Assembly (NCBI RefSeq): GCF_000023025.1
Contig: NC_012997.1
Location: 2,601,125 to 2,665,124 of the forward strand
Length of the DNA: 64,000 bases
Reading direction: 5' to 3'
Origin: Teredinibacter turnerae T7901
Lineage (GTDB): Bacteria; Pseudomonadota; Gammaproteobacteria; Pseudomonadales; Cellvibrionaceae
Every line of letters starts with the position of its first letter. Within the stretch, counting starts at the first letter, position 1. Shown one piece after another: positions 8,759-17,495 of this stretch. Under the pieces are notes generated by a model. It did no database searches and had not been told where the DNA came from. It saw nothing but the letters and a program-made list of their open reading frames with translations. The translations under genes were made by a program, and so were the position numbers.

Positions 8759-10123
8759 CTATTTAAACGCGGCCAGGGCCTTGAGTATAGCAGTAATCAC
8801 TATATCGATTTCTTCCCGGGTAATAGTGAAAGGCGGCGACATCGCCAGGGTGGCAACACTGGGTAACGGGCGAACAATGACACCCTCCGCACGAATGGCC
8901 GCAGCCAGCATCTGCGGCCATTTCTGCGCAGGTGCGGGTAATTCTCGAGTCTGCTTATTGGTCACCAGTTGAATGCCCGCCAGCAACCCTCGCCCGCGAA
9001 TTTCGCCAACAAGCGGATGCGGCAATACCTCACTCCGGAGCTTCTCATGGAGGTATTCACCATTTTCCCGTGTTTTTGCCAGCAGGTTTTCCTGATGCAT
9101 TAATGCCAGATTGGCGCGCGCCACCGCAGCACCGACGGGATGGCCGCTATAGGTGTAGCCGTGATAAAACGCACCGTGTTTTGCGGAACCTTCGAGCAGA
9201 ACCTGGTATACATCATCGCTTATCATTGCAGCAGAAAGCGGGAAATAACCACTGGTAAGCCCTTTCGCCAGTGCAATCATATCCGGTTGCATACCAAACT
9301 CAGGGGACGCGAACCAGTGCCCCAGGCGCCCCATGCCGCACACCACCTCGTCTGCGATCAAAAGAATATTGTTGGTTTTAAGCAAGGGGTGTAATTTTTC
9401 GAAATACCCTTTTGGAGGAACAATAATTCCGCCTGCAGCCTGGATAGGCTCTGCAATAAACGCTGCAATATTATCCGCGCCCTCCTGCTCGATTAAGCGT
9501 GCAACTTCACTGACTAACCGGTCACAAAATTCCGTTTCGGTTTCTCCGTCTTGCGCAAAGCGGTAATAGTGAGGGCAGCCCGTGTGAAGTACGAAGTCCA
9601 ACGGTAGAGGATAATCTTTATGAAAACTCGGTAGCCCGGTCAAGCTGGCGGTACTGATAGATGTACCGTGATACGCTTGATCTCGCGCGATAATTTTAAC
9701 CTTTTTCGAATTGCCGCGAATTGCGTGATAGTGCCATGCAATCTTTAGCAAGGTGTCGTTCGCGTCGCTTCCACCTGAACCAAAAAATACTTTCGATAGA
9801 TTCTGTGGAGCCACTCTCAGCAGCTCCTGCCCTAACAGGATTTGATCCGCATTACTGGCATTACTAAAACTGTGATAGTAGCCTAAATTTTGTGCGCTAC
9901 TTGACATCGCATCAGCAAGTTCCTGTCGCCCGTATCCCACGTTAACGCACCATAAGCCGGCAACTGCGTCCAGGTATCGCACATTATTAGTATCAAAAAT
10001 AAAATTACCCTGCCCTTTTTTTATAATGCTCGGCCCATTATCGCGCAGATCGGTGACCGAAGACGCCGGGTGTAAAAGACTCATTTTATCGATGGTTTCC
10101 AGATCGTGTTCTGGTGTTGTCAC
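8759..10123 (-). CDS. Class III (omega) aminotransferase, PLP-dependent
   Basis: About 454 residues, PLP fold type I class III. Visible motifs are the cofactor-phosphate region FFGSGGSDANDTLLKIAW, the acid-base region IADEVVCGMGRLG with the Asp that pairs with the pyridine nitrogen, the Schiff-base lysine in MIALAKGLTSGYFPLSA, and YTYSGHPVGAAVA. Relatives use omega-amino acids, polyamines or beta-alanine with pyruvate or 2-oxoglutarate. It is divergent from the M20-astA-astD-astB operon, which lacks the usual astC (succinylornithine transaminase), so it may fill that step, although it looks closer to the longer omega-transaminases than to ArgD/AstC. An alternative GTG at 10132 lies too close to AAAGGG; GTG 10123 has better spacing. 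Confidence 0.88.
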   Translation of the reverse strand: MTTPEHDLETIDKMSLLHPASSVTDLRDNGPSIIKKGQGNFIFDTNNVRYLDAVAGLWCVNVGYGRQELADAMSSSAQNLGYYHSFSNASNADQILLGQELLRVAPQNLSKVFFGSGGSDANDTLLKIAWHYHAIRGNSKKVKIIARDQAYHGTSISTASLTGLPSFHKDYPLPLDFVLHTGCPHYYRFAQDGETETEFCDRLVSEVARLIEQEGADNIAAFIAEPIQAAGGIIVPPKGYFEKLHPLLKTNNILLIADEVVCGMGRLGHWFASPEFGMQPDMIALAKGLTSGYFPLSAAMISDDVYQVLLEGSAKHGAFYHGYTYSGHPVGAAVARANLALMHQENLLAKTRENGEYLHEKLRSEVLPHPLVGEIRGRGLLAGIQLVTNKQTRELPAPAQKWPQMLAAAIRAEGVIVRPLPSVATLAMSPPFTITREEIDIVITAILKALAAFK

Positions 10124-10300
10124 AGCGTTCACCCTTTTAGTTCAATGAATAACTGCAGTATATAGTTCCACTACCATCAACGATTCGGTTCGCCCGAGCA
10201 AAAACCAAATTATGTGAGTAATTTTCGCTGATTACGAAATCATATTCGGCACATTAACCCTGATAATTGACCCGCAAAAAATACACACTGGGAGTGCCAC
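10124..10300. promoter_or_regulatory. Divergent promoter region, aminotransferase / ast operon
   Basis: The ~170 bases between the divergent aminotransferase and M20-ast genes must hold both promoters. The part at 10200-10250 is AT-rich and contains an imperfect palindrome (GATTACGAAATC near 10230) that could be an operator, possibly for the nearby Lrp-type regulator. No motif was matched to a known consensus. Confidence 0.4.
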
Positions 10301-11482
10301 TTGCTCGAGCCTAAGCAACAACTAAAAGCGTTTCTTGCGGACAAAACCGAACCCATGTTGGAACTGATTATCGCCGCGGCCAATATCAATTCCGGCAGTG
10401 ACAATGCCTCGGGTATCGCGGAAGTAACCACACTTTTCCAAAGGGAATTTTCTTCGCTTACCGCTGTTTCACGTTCGCTGCCACTGCGATCTGAATCGCC
10501 AGCAAATGATTGTGCCGAGATCTTTGAGATAAACCCTAACGCCACACGACGGGTGTTAATGCTTGGTCATCTGGATACCGTATTCCCATCTGACCACCAC
10601 TTTAATACTTGCTGGCGACAGGGCAACCGACTGCGAGGACCCGGTGTCGCGGACATGAAAGGTGGCATTGTGGTTATGCTGATGGCGCTAAAAGCGCTGC
10701 TCAAATGCGAACTCCTGCCGGATTTGGGGTTAACCGTAGTACTCACTCCGGATGAAGAAATCGGCTCCCCGCGCAGCCGCGATTTGCTCCGCTCGATGGC
10801 CCAACAACATGATTGCGGACTGGTATTCGAACCCGCACTGGAAGATGGCACACTGGCAGGCGCCCGCAAAGGCAGCGGTAATTTTCAAATTTCTGTGAAG
10901 GGACGTTCCGCCCATGCCGGGCGCGAATTTTTTAACGGCATAAACGCGGTAACCGGCGCAGCCTCTCTGGCTGGTGCCCTCGCCTCTCTCAGTGATGTTC
11001 AGTCGAATACCAGCGTTAATATCGCGAAAATTACCGGCGGTTCTGCTATTAACGTTGTACCCGATACCGCGACTATGCATTTCAACGTACGTGTTGAAGA
11101 CCACCAGAGAATGGCAGATATGGAGCGCGCAATCCTTGCGCTTCTCGAACAATTTAATAGCCAAGGTCCCTGTAGTTTTACGCTAGAAGGCGATTTTCAC
11201 CGTCCGCCGAAGGTGATTGATGGTGCGCACCAAAAACTCTTCAGTTTATTGGAAGCCTGTGGCGATGCACTCAATCAAACCGTGAAGTTTCGCGCTACTG
11301 GCGGCTGCTGTGACGGCAACAATCTTGCCGCTGCAGGGCTGCCCAATATCGACACCTTAGGCGTGTTGGGCGGCGGCATCCACAGCGAAAACGAATTTCT
11401 GCTTATCGACAGCCTGGTCGAACGCGCCCTGCTCACCGCATTTTTTATAACACAACTACCACGTGTGATGGAGAAACCCTAA
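10301..11482 (+). CDS. M20-family metallohydrolase, first gene of ast operon
   Basis: A 393-residue M20 peptidase/deacylase (ArgE, DapE, carboxypeptidase G2 type). Zinc-ligand motifs in order are GHLDTVFPSD (His-x-Asp), GPGVADMKGGIVVM (bridging Asp), LTPDEEIGSP (Glu-Glu, catalytic base and ligand), EPALEDGTLAGARKG, and a late GGGIHSENEFLLIDS (His ligand). The family cleaves amide bonds of N-acyl amino acids. The stop overlaps the astA start by one base (TAATG), so it is translationally coupled to astA. It probably replaces AstE (succinylglutamate desuccinylase, normally a different M14-like family) and releases succinate from N-succinylglutamate; this is inferred from position only. The TTG start is supported by GGGAG six bases upstream. 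Confidence 0.85.
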   Translation: MLEPKQQLKAFLADKTEPMLELIIAAANINSGSDNASGIAEVTTLFQREFSSLTAVSRSLPLRSESPANDCAEIFEINPNATRRVLMLGHLDTVFPSDHHFNTCWRQGNRLRGPGVADMKGGIVVMLMALKALLKCELLPDLGLTVVLTPDEEIGSPRSRDLLRSMAQQHDCGLVFEPALEDGTLAGARKGSGNFQISVKGRSAHAGREFFNGINAVTGAASLAGALASLSDVQSNTSVNIAKITGGSAINVVPDTATMHFNVRVEDHQRMADMERAILALLEQFNSQGPCSFTLEGDFHRPPKVIDGAHQKLFSLLEACGDALNQTVKFRATGGCCDGNNLAAAGLPNIDTLGVLGGGIHSENEFLLIDSLVERALLTAFFITQLPRVMEKP

Positions 11483-12498
11483 TGCTGTTGGTTAGACCCG
11501 CTCGCATCGCAGATATCGATGATCTACTCGAACTCTCCCACATCGCCGGTAGCGGCATGACATCACTACCACCAGAACGGGAAATTTTACTCAAAAAAAT
11601 CCAGCGTTCCCTAGCCAGCTTTACCCATAACGCGTTCCAACGGGAAGATTATTTTTTGCTGGTCTTGGAAGACACACAGAATAAAAAAGTCATCGGAACT
11701 GCCGGTATTTATGCGTGTACCGGCAGTGATCAGGCTTTTTATGCGTACCGCGTAACCCCTGCAAACCACTACTCCCACTCACTAAAACGCGATGTGCGCG
11801 CGGAGTTGCTGCATCTCACAAACGACTATACCGACTGTTCAGAAATAGGCACGCTGTTTATTAATGGCGACTACAAGGGCAACGGCAGCTGGCTTGCGCG
11901 CAGCCGGTATTTGTTGATGGCGCAATTTCGAGATCGGTTTTGCGAAAATGTTATCGCCCAAATACGCGGCTGGCTGGATGCCGACAATCGAAGTCCGTTT
12001 TGGGATGCAATAGGACAACATTTTTTTGAAATGGACTACAACGAGGCGGACCGTTTGTGCGGTACCGGTTCCAATCAGTTTATTACCGAGCTTATGCCGC
12101 GACACCCCATCTACACGCACCTGCTGCCCGAAACTGCCAGAGAGGCCATCGGCACGGCACACCCGGCTGCAGCGCGGGCCCGCGCTCTGCTCGAACAGGA
12201 AGGATTTCAATACGAAAATCTTATCGATATTTTTGATGGTGGCCCCATGTTGCGCGCACCGATTGAGGCTATTGCATCCATTCAGCGCGCGCATATCTCT
12301 GAAGTGAGCGAGGCGACTAACCTTATTCATACAGAAAACCTGCTGATAACCAACACCCAGCTCGGCGGCTACCGAGCGGTAAAAGCGATGGGACAGATCA
12401 GTGAGCACGGCGCCGTGTTACTGGAGCCCGAAACCATAAGCGCGCTAAATGTAACACCCGGTGATGCGGTGCAATACATGCGCCTGGAGGAAAAATAA
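11482..12498 (+). CDS. astA: Arginine N-succinyltransferase
   Basis: A 338-residue AstA protein. It starts LLVRPARIADIDDLLELS with the family's GSGMTSLPPER motif, then the core segments GTAGIYA, EIGTLFI and GSWLARSRYLLMAQF, and ends in the usual beta-rich tail. It transfers succinyl from succinyl-CoA to the alpha-amino group of arginine, the committed step of the AST pathway that feeds arginine nitrogen and carbon to glutamate and succinate. The ATG overlaps the upstream stop and the TAA overlaps the astD ATG, each by one base, giving a tightly coupled operon. Length matches the family. Confidence 0.93.
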   Translation: MLLVRPARIADIDDLLELSHIAGSGMTSLPPEREILLKKIQRSLASFTHNAFQREDYFLLVLEDTQNKKVIGTAGIYACTGSDQAFYAYRVTPANHYSHSLKRDVRAELLHLTNDYTDCSEIGTLFINGDYKGNGSWLARSRYLLMAQFRDRFCENVIAQIRGWLDADNRSPFWDAIGQHFFEMDYNEADRLCGTGSNQFITELMPRHPIYTHLLPETAREAIGTAHPAAARARALLEQEGFQYENLIDIFDGGPMLRAPIEAIASIQRAHISEVSEATNLIHTENLLITNTQLGGYRAVKAMGQISEHGAVLLEPETISALNVTPGDAVQYMRLEEK

Positions 12499-13940
12499 TG
12501 CACAGTGTGTTTATCGACGGTTTGTGGCGTGAAGGCTGCGGCGAGCCGATACGTTCAATTGAACCAGCGACCGGTAAAACGCTTTGGGAAGGACATTCCG
12601 CGAGCACCGCGGACGTTTTTCAAGCCGTAGAATCAGCGCAGGTTGCGTTTAAACCTTGGCGAAATATGCCACTAACTGAGCGAACGTCCGTTGTAAAACA
12701 CTTTGCTGAATGTCTTCTCAGCAGACAGCAGGAGCTGGCAGAAATTATTAGCCGGGAAACCGGTAAGCCACACTGGGAATCACTGCAGGAAGTGACTGCG
12801 ATGATAAACAAGGTGGACATCAGTATTAGCGCACAACAACAACGCGCCGGCACCACGCGGGACGCACAGCTCGCACTCACCCACCGCCCCCACGGCGTAA
12901 TGGCCGTATTTGGGCCTTACAATTTCCCAGGCCATTTACCCAACGGGCACATAGTCCCCGCTCTGCTGGCAGGTAACACTGTGGTGTTCAAACCGAGCGA
13001 AAAAACCCCCTATACCGCACAAAGAACCCTGGAAATTTGGGCCCAGGCCGGTTTGCCGGCGGGGGTTATCAACCTTATTCAAGGCGGTGCTTCAGTGGGT
13101 AAAACCCTGATAGACAGCGATATTAACGGTGTTCTGTTTACAGGGTCGCACGCGACTGGGGTAAAAATTCATCGCGCGCTCGCGGGCCACCCGGAAATTT
13201 TGCTGGCACTGGAGCTGGGCGGCAACAATCCGCTGATTGTTGACGAGGTGGATAATATTGATGTCGCAGCCTGGCATGTCATCCGCAGCGCGTTTATCAG
13301 CACCGGGCAACGATGCACTTGTGCGCGCCGCTTAGTTCTCATTGGTAACACCGGTGAGCGAGTGCTTGAGCGCGTAATCCAGTGGGTGCCCAAGCTGGCC
13401 ATCGGCCACTGGCAGGACAATCCATTTTTCGGCCCGCTGATCGATACCATGGCGGTGCAACAGGTACTGAAAATTCAGGATAAATTGATTGCCGCAGGCG
13501 GCGAAGCGATTTTATTTGCGCAACCTGGTGAGCATGCATTTATTTCGCCGGGTATTGTTCGCATTAACGGCAATAAAACCGTGTTTGATGACGAAGTATT
13601 TGGCCCATTGCTGCAGGTGTATCGGGCTGAGAACTTCACACAAGCCGTTGCTCTCGCTAACGATACCCGCTTTGGCTTGGCGGCCGGCCTGCTCAGTGAT
13701 AACAAAGCGCACCAGCACATTTTTCTTAACGAGAGTAACGCTGGCGTAATCAGCATCAACCAGCCGACGGCCGGCGCTTCGTCAAAGCTGCCATTTGGTG
13801 GCACAGGACACAGTGGTAACCATCGTCCAAGTGCACTTTACGCTGCCGACTATTCCGCCTGGCCACAATCGCAAATGCTCGGCGGCGACACTGCAGCACA
13901 AGAACCCAATCCACCGCAAGGCTTTAGCGCAAATATTTAA
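12498..13940 (+). CDS. astD: Succinylglutamate semialdehyde dehydrogenase
   Basis: A 480-residue aldehyde dehydrogenase of the AstD branch. It shows FGPYNFPGHLPNGHIVPALLAGN (NAD and core region), the Glu motif LELGGNNPLIV near residue 245, the catalytic Cys segment STGQRCTCARRLV near residue 278, and the C-terminal PFGGTGHSGNHRPSA. It oxidises N-succinylglutamate 5-semialdehyde to N-succinylglutamate with NAD+. Position directly after astA and before astB agrees with the AST pathway. The start overlaps the astA stop. Confidence 0.94.
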   Translation: MHSVFIDGLWREGCGEPIRSIEPATGKTLWEGHSASTADVFQAVESAQVAFKPWRNMPLTERTSVVKHFAECLLSRQQELAEIISRETGKPHWESLQEVTAMINKVDISISAQQQRAGTTRDAQLALTHRPHGVMAVFGPYNFPGHLPNGHIVPALLAGNTVVFKPSEKTPYTAQRTLEIWAQAGLPAGVINLIQGGASVGKTLIDSDINGVLFTGSHATGVKIHRALAGHPEILLALELGGNNPLIVDEVDNIDVAAWHVIRSAFISTGQRCTCARRLVLIGNTGERVLERVIQWVPKLAIGHWQDNPFFGPLIDTMAVQQVLKIQDKLIAAGGEAILFAQPGEHAFISPGIVRINGNKTVFDDEVFGPLLQVYRAENFTQAVALANDTRFGLAAGLLSDNKAHQHIFLNESNAGVISINQPTAGASSKLPFGGTGHSGNHRPSALYAADYSAWPQSQMLGGDTAAQEPNPPQGFSANI

Positions 13941-13955
13941 AGGTTACATATCTTC

Positions 13956-15296
13956 ATGCATAGCGATCACGATACTTGCGAAGTTAACTTCGATGGCTTG
14001 ATTGGGCCCACGCACAACTACAGCGGCTTATCAAAAGGTAACCTGGCATCACAAAACAATGCGCTACAGGTGGCGAACCCGCGGGATGCCGCCTTGCAAG
14101 GGCTGGATAAAATGACAGCCCTGCTGGATCGCGGTTTTGTACAGGGTTTTTTTCCTCCACAGCAGCGGCCGCGTTTAGACCTGTTACGCAAACTGGGCTT
14201 TAGCGGCAGCGACAAAAAAATACTCAACGGAGTGGCACGGACGCAACCGTCTTTGTTGTCGCTGGTGTATTCAGCGTCGAGTATGTGGGCCGCGAATGCG
14301 GCAACGGTAACCGCCAGCAAAGATACGAAAGACGGCCGCGTACATTTTACGCCCGCCAACCTGCTCACAACGCCGCACCGTGCGATAGAACACGAAGAAA
14401 CAACCCACTGCCTGCGCACCCTGTTTGCAGACGAAGCCCATTTCTGTGTGCATCCGACGTTGCCGTCTATCGCAGTTTTCGGTGATGAAGGTGCAGCCAA
14501 CCACAATCGCCTTTGCCAAACGCACGGTGGCGAAGGGTTGTATGTTTATGTTTATGGTCGCGAATCGGGGGCACCCGCAAATCTACAATTTCCCGCTCGA
14601 CAAACGCGACTGGCAAGTGAGGCTGTAGCTCGTCAACACGGTCTGGCCAAGAACGCAGTATTTTTGCCGCAATCCGCAACTGCAATCAATGCGGGGGCCT
14701 TTCATAATGATGTGGTCGCAGTGGCGAACGAATCAGTGCTCTTCTACCACCAGGATGCATTTGCGTGTGGTCTGGAACAGCTCCATGAAGCCGCAGCCCG
14801 GCAAGACATAACACTGTGCGACATTCAGGTTGCCAACGCCGATGTAAGCCTAAACGACGCCGTACAATCCTACTTGTTTAACTGCCAGCTACTCACCAGG
14901 CCAAATAGCACAGAGATGCTGTTAATTGCCCCTCAAGAGTGCGAACTAAACCCACGTGTTAATAGCTACCTGAAGACGCTTGTGCAGGACACCAGCAACC
15001 CCATTGCAGATGTAAGCTTTTTTAATTTAAAACAGAGTATGCGCAATGGCGGCGGCCCCGCATGCCTGCGACTACGCGTGGTGATGAACTCCGCCGAACG
15101 AGCAGCTTGCCACCCGGCCTTTTTATTGGATCCGGCCAAAATCGAACAGCTACGACAATGGGTAACCACCTACTACCGCGACCGTCTATGCCCAGACGAC
15201 CTCGCAGACCCACAACTGCTGGACGAATCCTACACCGCATTGGAAGCACTTACCGCTATGCTGGGGTTGGGGAGTTACTATCACTTCCAGCGTTAA
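13956..15296 (+). CDS. astB: N-succinylarginine dihydrolase
   Basis: A 446-residue AstB protein of the guanidino-group-modifying (pentein) superfamily. Diagnostic N-terminal NFDGLIGPTHNYSGLSKGNL and NPRDAALQGLDKM are present, with ATAINAGAFHNDVVAVAN, and near the end a glycine-rich SMRNGGGPACLRLRV containing the catalytic Cys. It hydrolyses N-succinylarginine to N-succinylornithine, CO2 and ammonia. It sits 15 bases after astD and closes the operon; no clear intrinsic terminator follows. Confidence 0.95.
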   Translation: MHSDHDTCEVNFDGLIGPTHNYSGLSKGNLASQNNALQVANPRDAALQGLDKMTALLDRGFVQGFFPPQQRPRLDLLRKLGFSGSDKKILNGVARTQPSLLSLVYSASSMWAANAATVTASKDTKDGRVHFTPANLLTTPHRAIEHEETTHCLRTLFADEAHFCVHPTLPSIAVFGDEGAANHNRLCQTHGGEGLYVYVYGRESGAPANLQFPARQTRLASEAVARQHGLAKNAVFLPQSATAINAGAFHNDVVAVANESVLFYHQDAFACGLEQLHEAAARQDITLCDIQVANADVSLNDAVQSYLFNCQLLTRPNSTEMLLIAPQECELNPRVNSYLKTLVQDTSNPIADVSFFNLKQSMRNGGGPACLRLRVVMNSAERAACHPAFLLDPAKIEQLRQWVTTYYRDRLCPDDLADPQLLDESYTALEALTAMLGLGSYYHFQR

Positions 15297-16045
15297 CCGG
15301 CTGTTTTGGTTGTTGCATCTGTTGTTAACAAAGCCATAACCTGGGAAGTAACCGCAGTTAAAATTCAGTTCACGGATTGAACTCCTGGTTCGGACTAAAT
15401 CGCATCAACGCCTGAACACAATGCATAAAGGCCGAGTAAGCTCAGAGACCACCTCTATCCTTCATAAGATTTAGCAAACGGGTACGGTCTGCATTAATGG
15501 TTGAGATCACCACCAGGTAAATTACGCCAGCCAGAATCCAGAGCATAATTGCAGAGTTTGCCATTTGCGTGTAACTGCCCGTAAGTGTATACAACGCGCC
15601 GCCTACAGCCGGGTCGATGCCCTTTCCGAGGGTTGGGCTGGGCTCATGCGCAAACTTTGGCGGCTTCATTACCAAAAAAAGAGACGCGTCCAAAGGAGCA
15701 GTCTGGATGAGTCCGGCTGGATTACCACGAAATAGAATTTTAGGGCCGTGCTGGGGATTGCTATCAAAGTTTAGGATGGCAGGTCTAGGATTTACCTTAA
15801 ATAAGCTGGCTATAATTTTGATTTAAATGAGTTTTTTATTTTTGGCTTTTATAGGATGCCAGCATCGATACCAGCATTTAGTTCCTTTCAGTCAACATCG
15901 CATGACTATCCTCCTCACCCAGCACTTCTCAATATTCACAAAGTTCGCAACTTCCGGTGGCGCTAGCAAACTTCCTCTTGAAAAAAAAACTGAACCAGTG
16001 TAAACAGATAATAATATGTTTATTCTCTGTTTTGGAGGCATCGCA
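15297..16045. other. Intergenic stretch, little recognisable content
   Basis: About 750 bases between astB and the toxin-antitoxin pair. Apart from one doubtful small frame on the minus strand (15442-15693) I see no gene. AT-rich sequence at 15800-15850 and 15975-16035 may carry the promoter of the toxin-antitoxin pair. Confidence 0.4.
15442..15693 (-). CDS. Doubtful small membrane protein
   Basis: An 83-residue frame with one convincing transmembrane segment (AIMLWILAGVIYLVVISTI) followed by a basic tail. The only far start is TTG and neither it nor the internal ATG at 15669 has a good ribosome-binding site. The composition looks protein-like, but this could be the end of a decayed gene. 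No function can be proposed. Confidence 0.28.
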   Translation of the reverse strand: MDASLFLVMKPPKFAHEPSPTLGKGIDPAVGGALYTLTGSYTQMANSAIMLWILAGVIYLVVISTINADRTRLLNLMKDRGGL

Positions 16046-16321
16046 GTGTTTAATAGCTCAGATATACACACCGTCACCGATTTTAGCCGGAAACCCGCAG
16101 AACACATCAAGCGACTCATGGAGAGTAAGCGCCCCGAAATCCTCACCGTTAATGGCAAAGCTGCTGTTGTGGTACAGGATGCGGAGACCTATGAGCGTAT
16201 GGCTGCCCTAGCTGAATACGCGGAAAGCATCCAGAACATCAGGCAAGCATTGACTGAAGAAGGGAGACCGCTCGATCAATTCACCAAAGAATTTGAGGCA
16301 AAAAACGGGATTAACCGTTGA
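16046..16321 (+). CDS. Phd/YefM-family antitoxin
   Basis: A ~91-residue antitoxin. The DNA-binding half reads SSDIHTVTDFSRKPAEHIKRL, followed by LTVNGKAAVVVQDAETYERM, the standard Phd/YefM pattern (strand-turn, then V-x-D-x-x-x-Y-E). The C-terminal part (LTEEGRPLDQFTKEFEAK) is acidic and likely wraps the toxin. GTG 16046 was chosen because GGAGG lies exactly 7 bases upstream and homologues begin here; the longer frame from ATG 16016 has no such site. The stop overlaps the toxin start by four bases (TTGA). The complex of both proteins normally represses its own promoter. Confidence 0.87.
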   Translation: MFNSSDIHTVTDFSRKPAEHIKRLMESKRPEILTVNGKAAVVVQDAETYERMAALAEYAESIQNIRQALTEEGRPLDQFTKEFEAKNGINR

Positions 16322-16614
16322 AAAAATACCGCATAGACATCAAGCCAACGGCTGAAAAAGACCTTGCCAGACGCTACGCGCAGATCGAGCAGGAGTCGCC
16401 ACAAAATGCTGTTAGCTGGTATTTGAGAATCATTGAGGCAATCGAAAAGCTGGATGAATTGGCTGAGCGCTGCCCAACAGCTCCTGAAGATCTCGATATT
16501 CAGAAAGGTATTCGCCACTTAGTCATTGGGGATTATCGTGTTTTATACGTGATTGAGGGTGAAACAGTAAGCGTATTGCATGTTAGACATGGTCGGCATG
16601 ATAGAAAGATCTAA
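16318..16614 (+). CDS. RelE/ParE-family toxin
   Basis: A 98-residue toxin of the RelE/ParE superfamily: KKYRIDIKPTAEKDLARRYAQIEQ (N-terminal strand and helices), RCPTAPEDLDIQKGIRHLVIGDYRVLYVIEGETVSVLHVRHGRH. The GDYRVLYVI-x-x-x-x-VxVLHVRHGR ending is typical. RelE members cleave mRNA at the ribosome and ParE members poison gyrase; sequence alone does not separate them here, although the HVRHGRHD ending is closer to the ParE-like/YafQ-like plasmid stabilisation group. The start is a TTG inside the antitoxin stop, so synthesis depends on translation of the antitoxin. Confidence 0.88.
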   Translation: MKKYRIDIKPTAEKDLARRYAQIEQESPQNAVSWYLRIIEAIEKLDELAERCPTAPEDLDIQKGIRHLVIGDYRVLYVIEGETVSVLHVRHGRHDRKI

Positions 16615-16933
16615 TTTCAGATCTAACTGAATGAGCATTCAACGTCGGATTTAGCCTCAGGGCGTTTGGGGATGCGGGTGAAATGAGTGCGGTTTTCTTT
16701 AAGCTGACTGGAGAGCAGCGGTGACTGGCAACCAGGGTAGATGTAATTCACTCGTTCCCGCGAGGGAATATAAAGTTCCAGCAGATTGCTGACGGTTTCT
16801 GGGTTTGTGAACACAGGGGACTCGTTCAGCACCGTTAGGGTTACGACCTAGGCTTGCTGCGGGGAGTTTGTTGTGTAGAGGCTTCTGCGCATTGTTTTTA
16901 CTTCCTTTGTAGTGTTGTTGGGTTGGGTATGCA

Positions 16934-16955
16934 TTCCCACGCTAGAACGTGGGAA
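16934..16955. repeat. REP-like palindrome
   Basis: TTCCCACG and CGTGGGAA form a perfect 8-bp stem around a 6-base loop, inside the wider sequence GCATTCCCACGCTAGAACGT. Similar palindromes (GTTCCCACGC...GCGTGGGAAC) are scattered between genes in many gammaproteobacterial genomes. Only one copy is in this window. Confidence 0.55.
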
Positions 16956-16997
16956 CGAGGAGAGCTAGACGCCCCGCGCATACGGTATAGACTCTAG

Positions 16998-17126
16998 TTT
17001 GATCTGCGTAGGGCCAATCCATTCTATTTCTTAATTAAAGACATGCTAGAGGAATATCCAGCCGGACTGGCGTTGTTTGAAAGAAATCTGAAAGAGTTCT
17101 TGATACCTATCGCTATCGCCAAATAA
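16998..17126 (+). pseudogene. Possible C-terminal gene remnant
   Basis: After a TAG at 16995-16997 there are 42 sense codons with protein-like composition (ANPFYFLIKDMLEEYPAGLA, then LFERNLKEFLIPIAIAK) and a TAA. It has no start with a ribosome-binding site and looks like the tail of a decayed gene. I do not recognise the family. Confidence 0.32.
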
Positions 17127-17183
17127 TCATTTGCTTGCCATCAAGTTTAGCTCTCAATGCCACGCACAGCACTCTAAGCCCAC

Positions 17184-17495
17184 TCATTCAAACGCTGCAA
17201 CAAGGTATTGAGCAAAAAACGAAAAAACTTGGTTTGGATTGTCGCTGGCAACGCGCTCTGGAATACCGAGGATGCGCATCACTTCCTGAATAAAAAAATT
17301 TACAAATTTATTGGCTGTATCTCGTAGCTTTATCCCTTGAGCCAAGGCCGAAGCCAGCATATCAACAAAGGTGCGTACGCCCATGACAGTGAAAAAATTT
17401 CGTAAATTCGAACCGCCAACCGACAAATTAATCAGCCGTTGAAGTGCCCGCATACATGCGGCTAAGGCGGAGACAATAGAGTGTTGTGTAGCCAA
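17184..17495 (-). CDS. Uncertain small hydrophobic protein
   Basis: A 103-residue frame (or 66-89 residues from internal ATGs at 17384 and 17453). It reads as a helical, partly hydrophobic protein (NFFTVMGVRTFVDMLASALA, FVNFFIQEVMRILGIPERVA) and overlaps the end of the upstream membrane-protein gene. No start has a clear ribosome-binding site and no family is recognised. It is the last candidate gene at the downstream edge of the polyketide cluster; it may be real, a remnant, or not translated. Confidence 0.35.
   Translation of the reverse strand: MATQHSIVSALAACMRALQRLINLSVGGSNLRNFFTVMGVRTFVDMLASALAQGIKLRDTANKFVNFFIQEVMRILGIPERVASDNPNQVFSFFAQYLVAAFE

Larger units (their letters stand above)
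16615..17183. other. Gene-poor stretch with palindrome and gene remnant
   Basis: No intact gene is supported here. It holds a short palindrome (16934-16955) and a 42-codon protein-like remnant (16998-17126), both listed separately. A frame on the minus strand at 16623-16832 has no start context or family resemblance. Confidence 0.4.

Noticed and set aside
15857-15881. Short similarity to 57285-57310 (GATACCAGCATT-type repeats)
   Set aside because: Only about a dozen bases match; too short to support a shared element or attachment site.
16623-16832. 69-codon minus-strand frame after the toxin gene
   Set aside because: No credible start context and unnatural composition; it probably runs through intergenic repeats.
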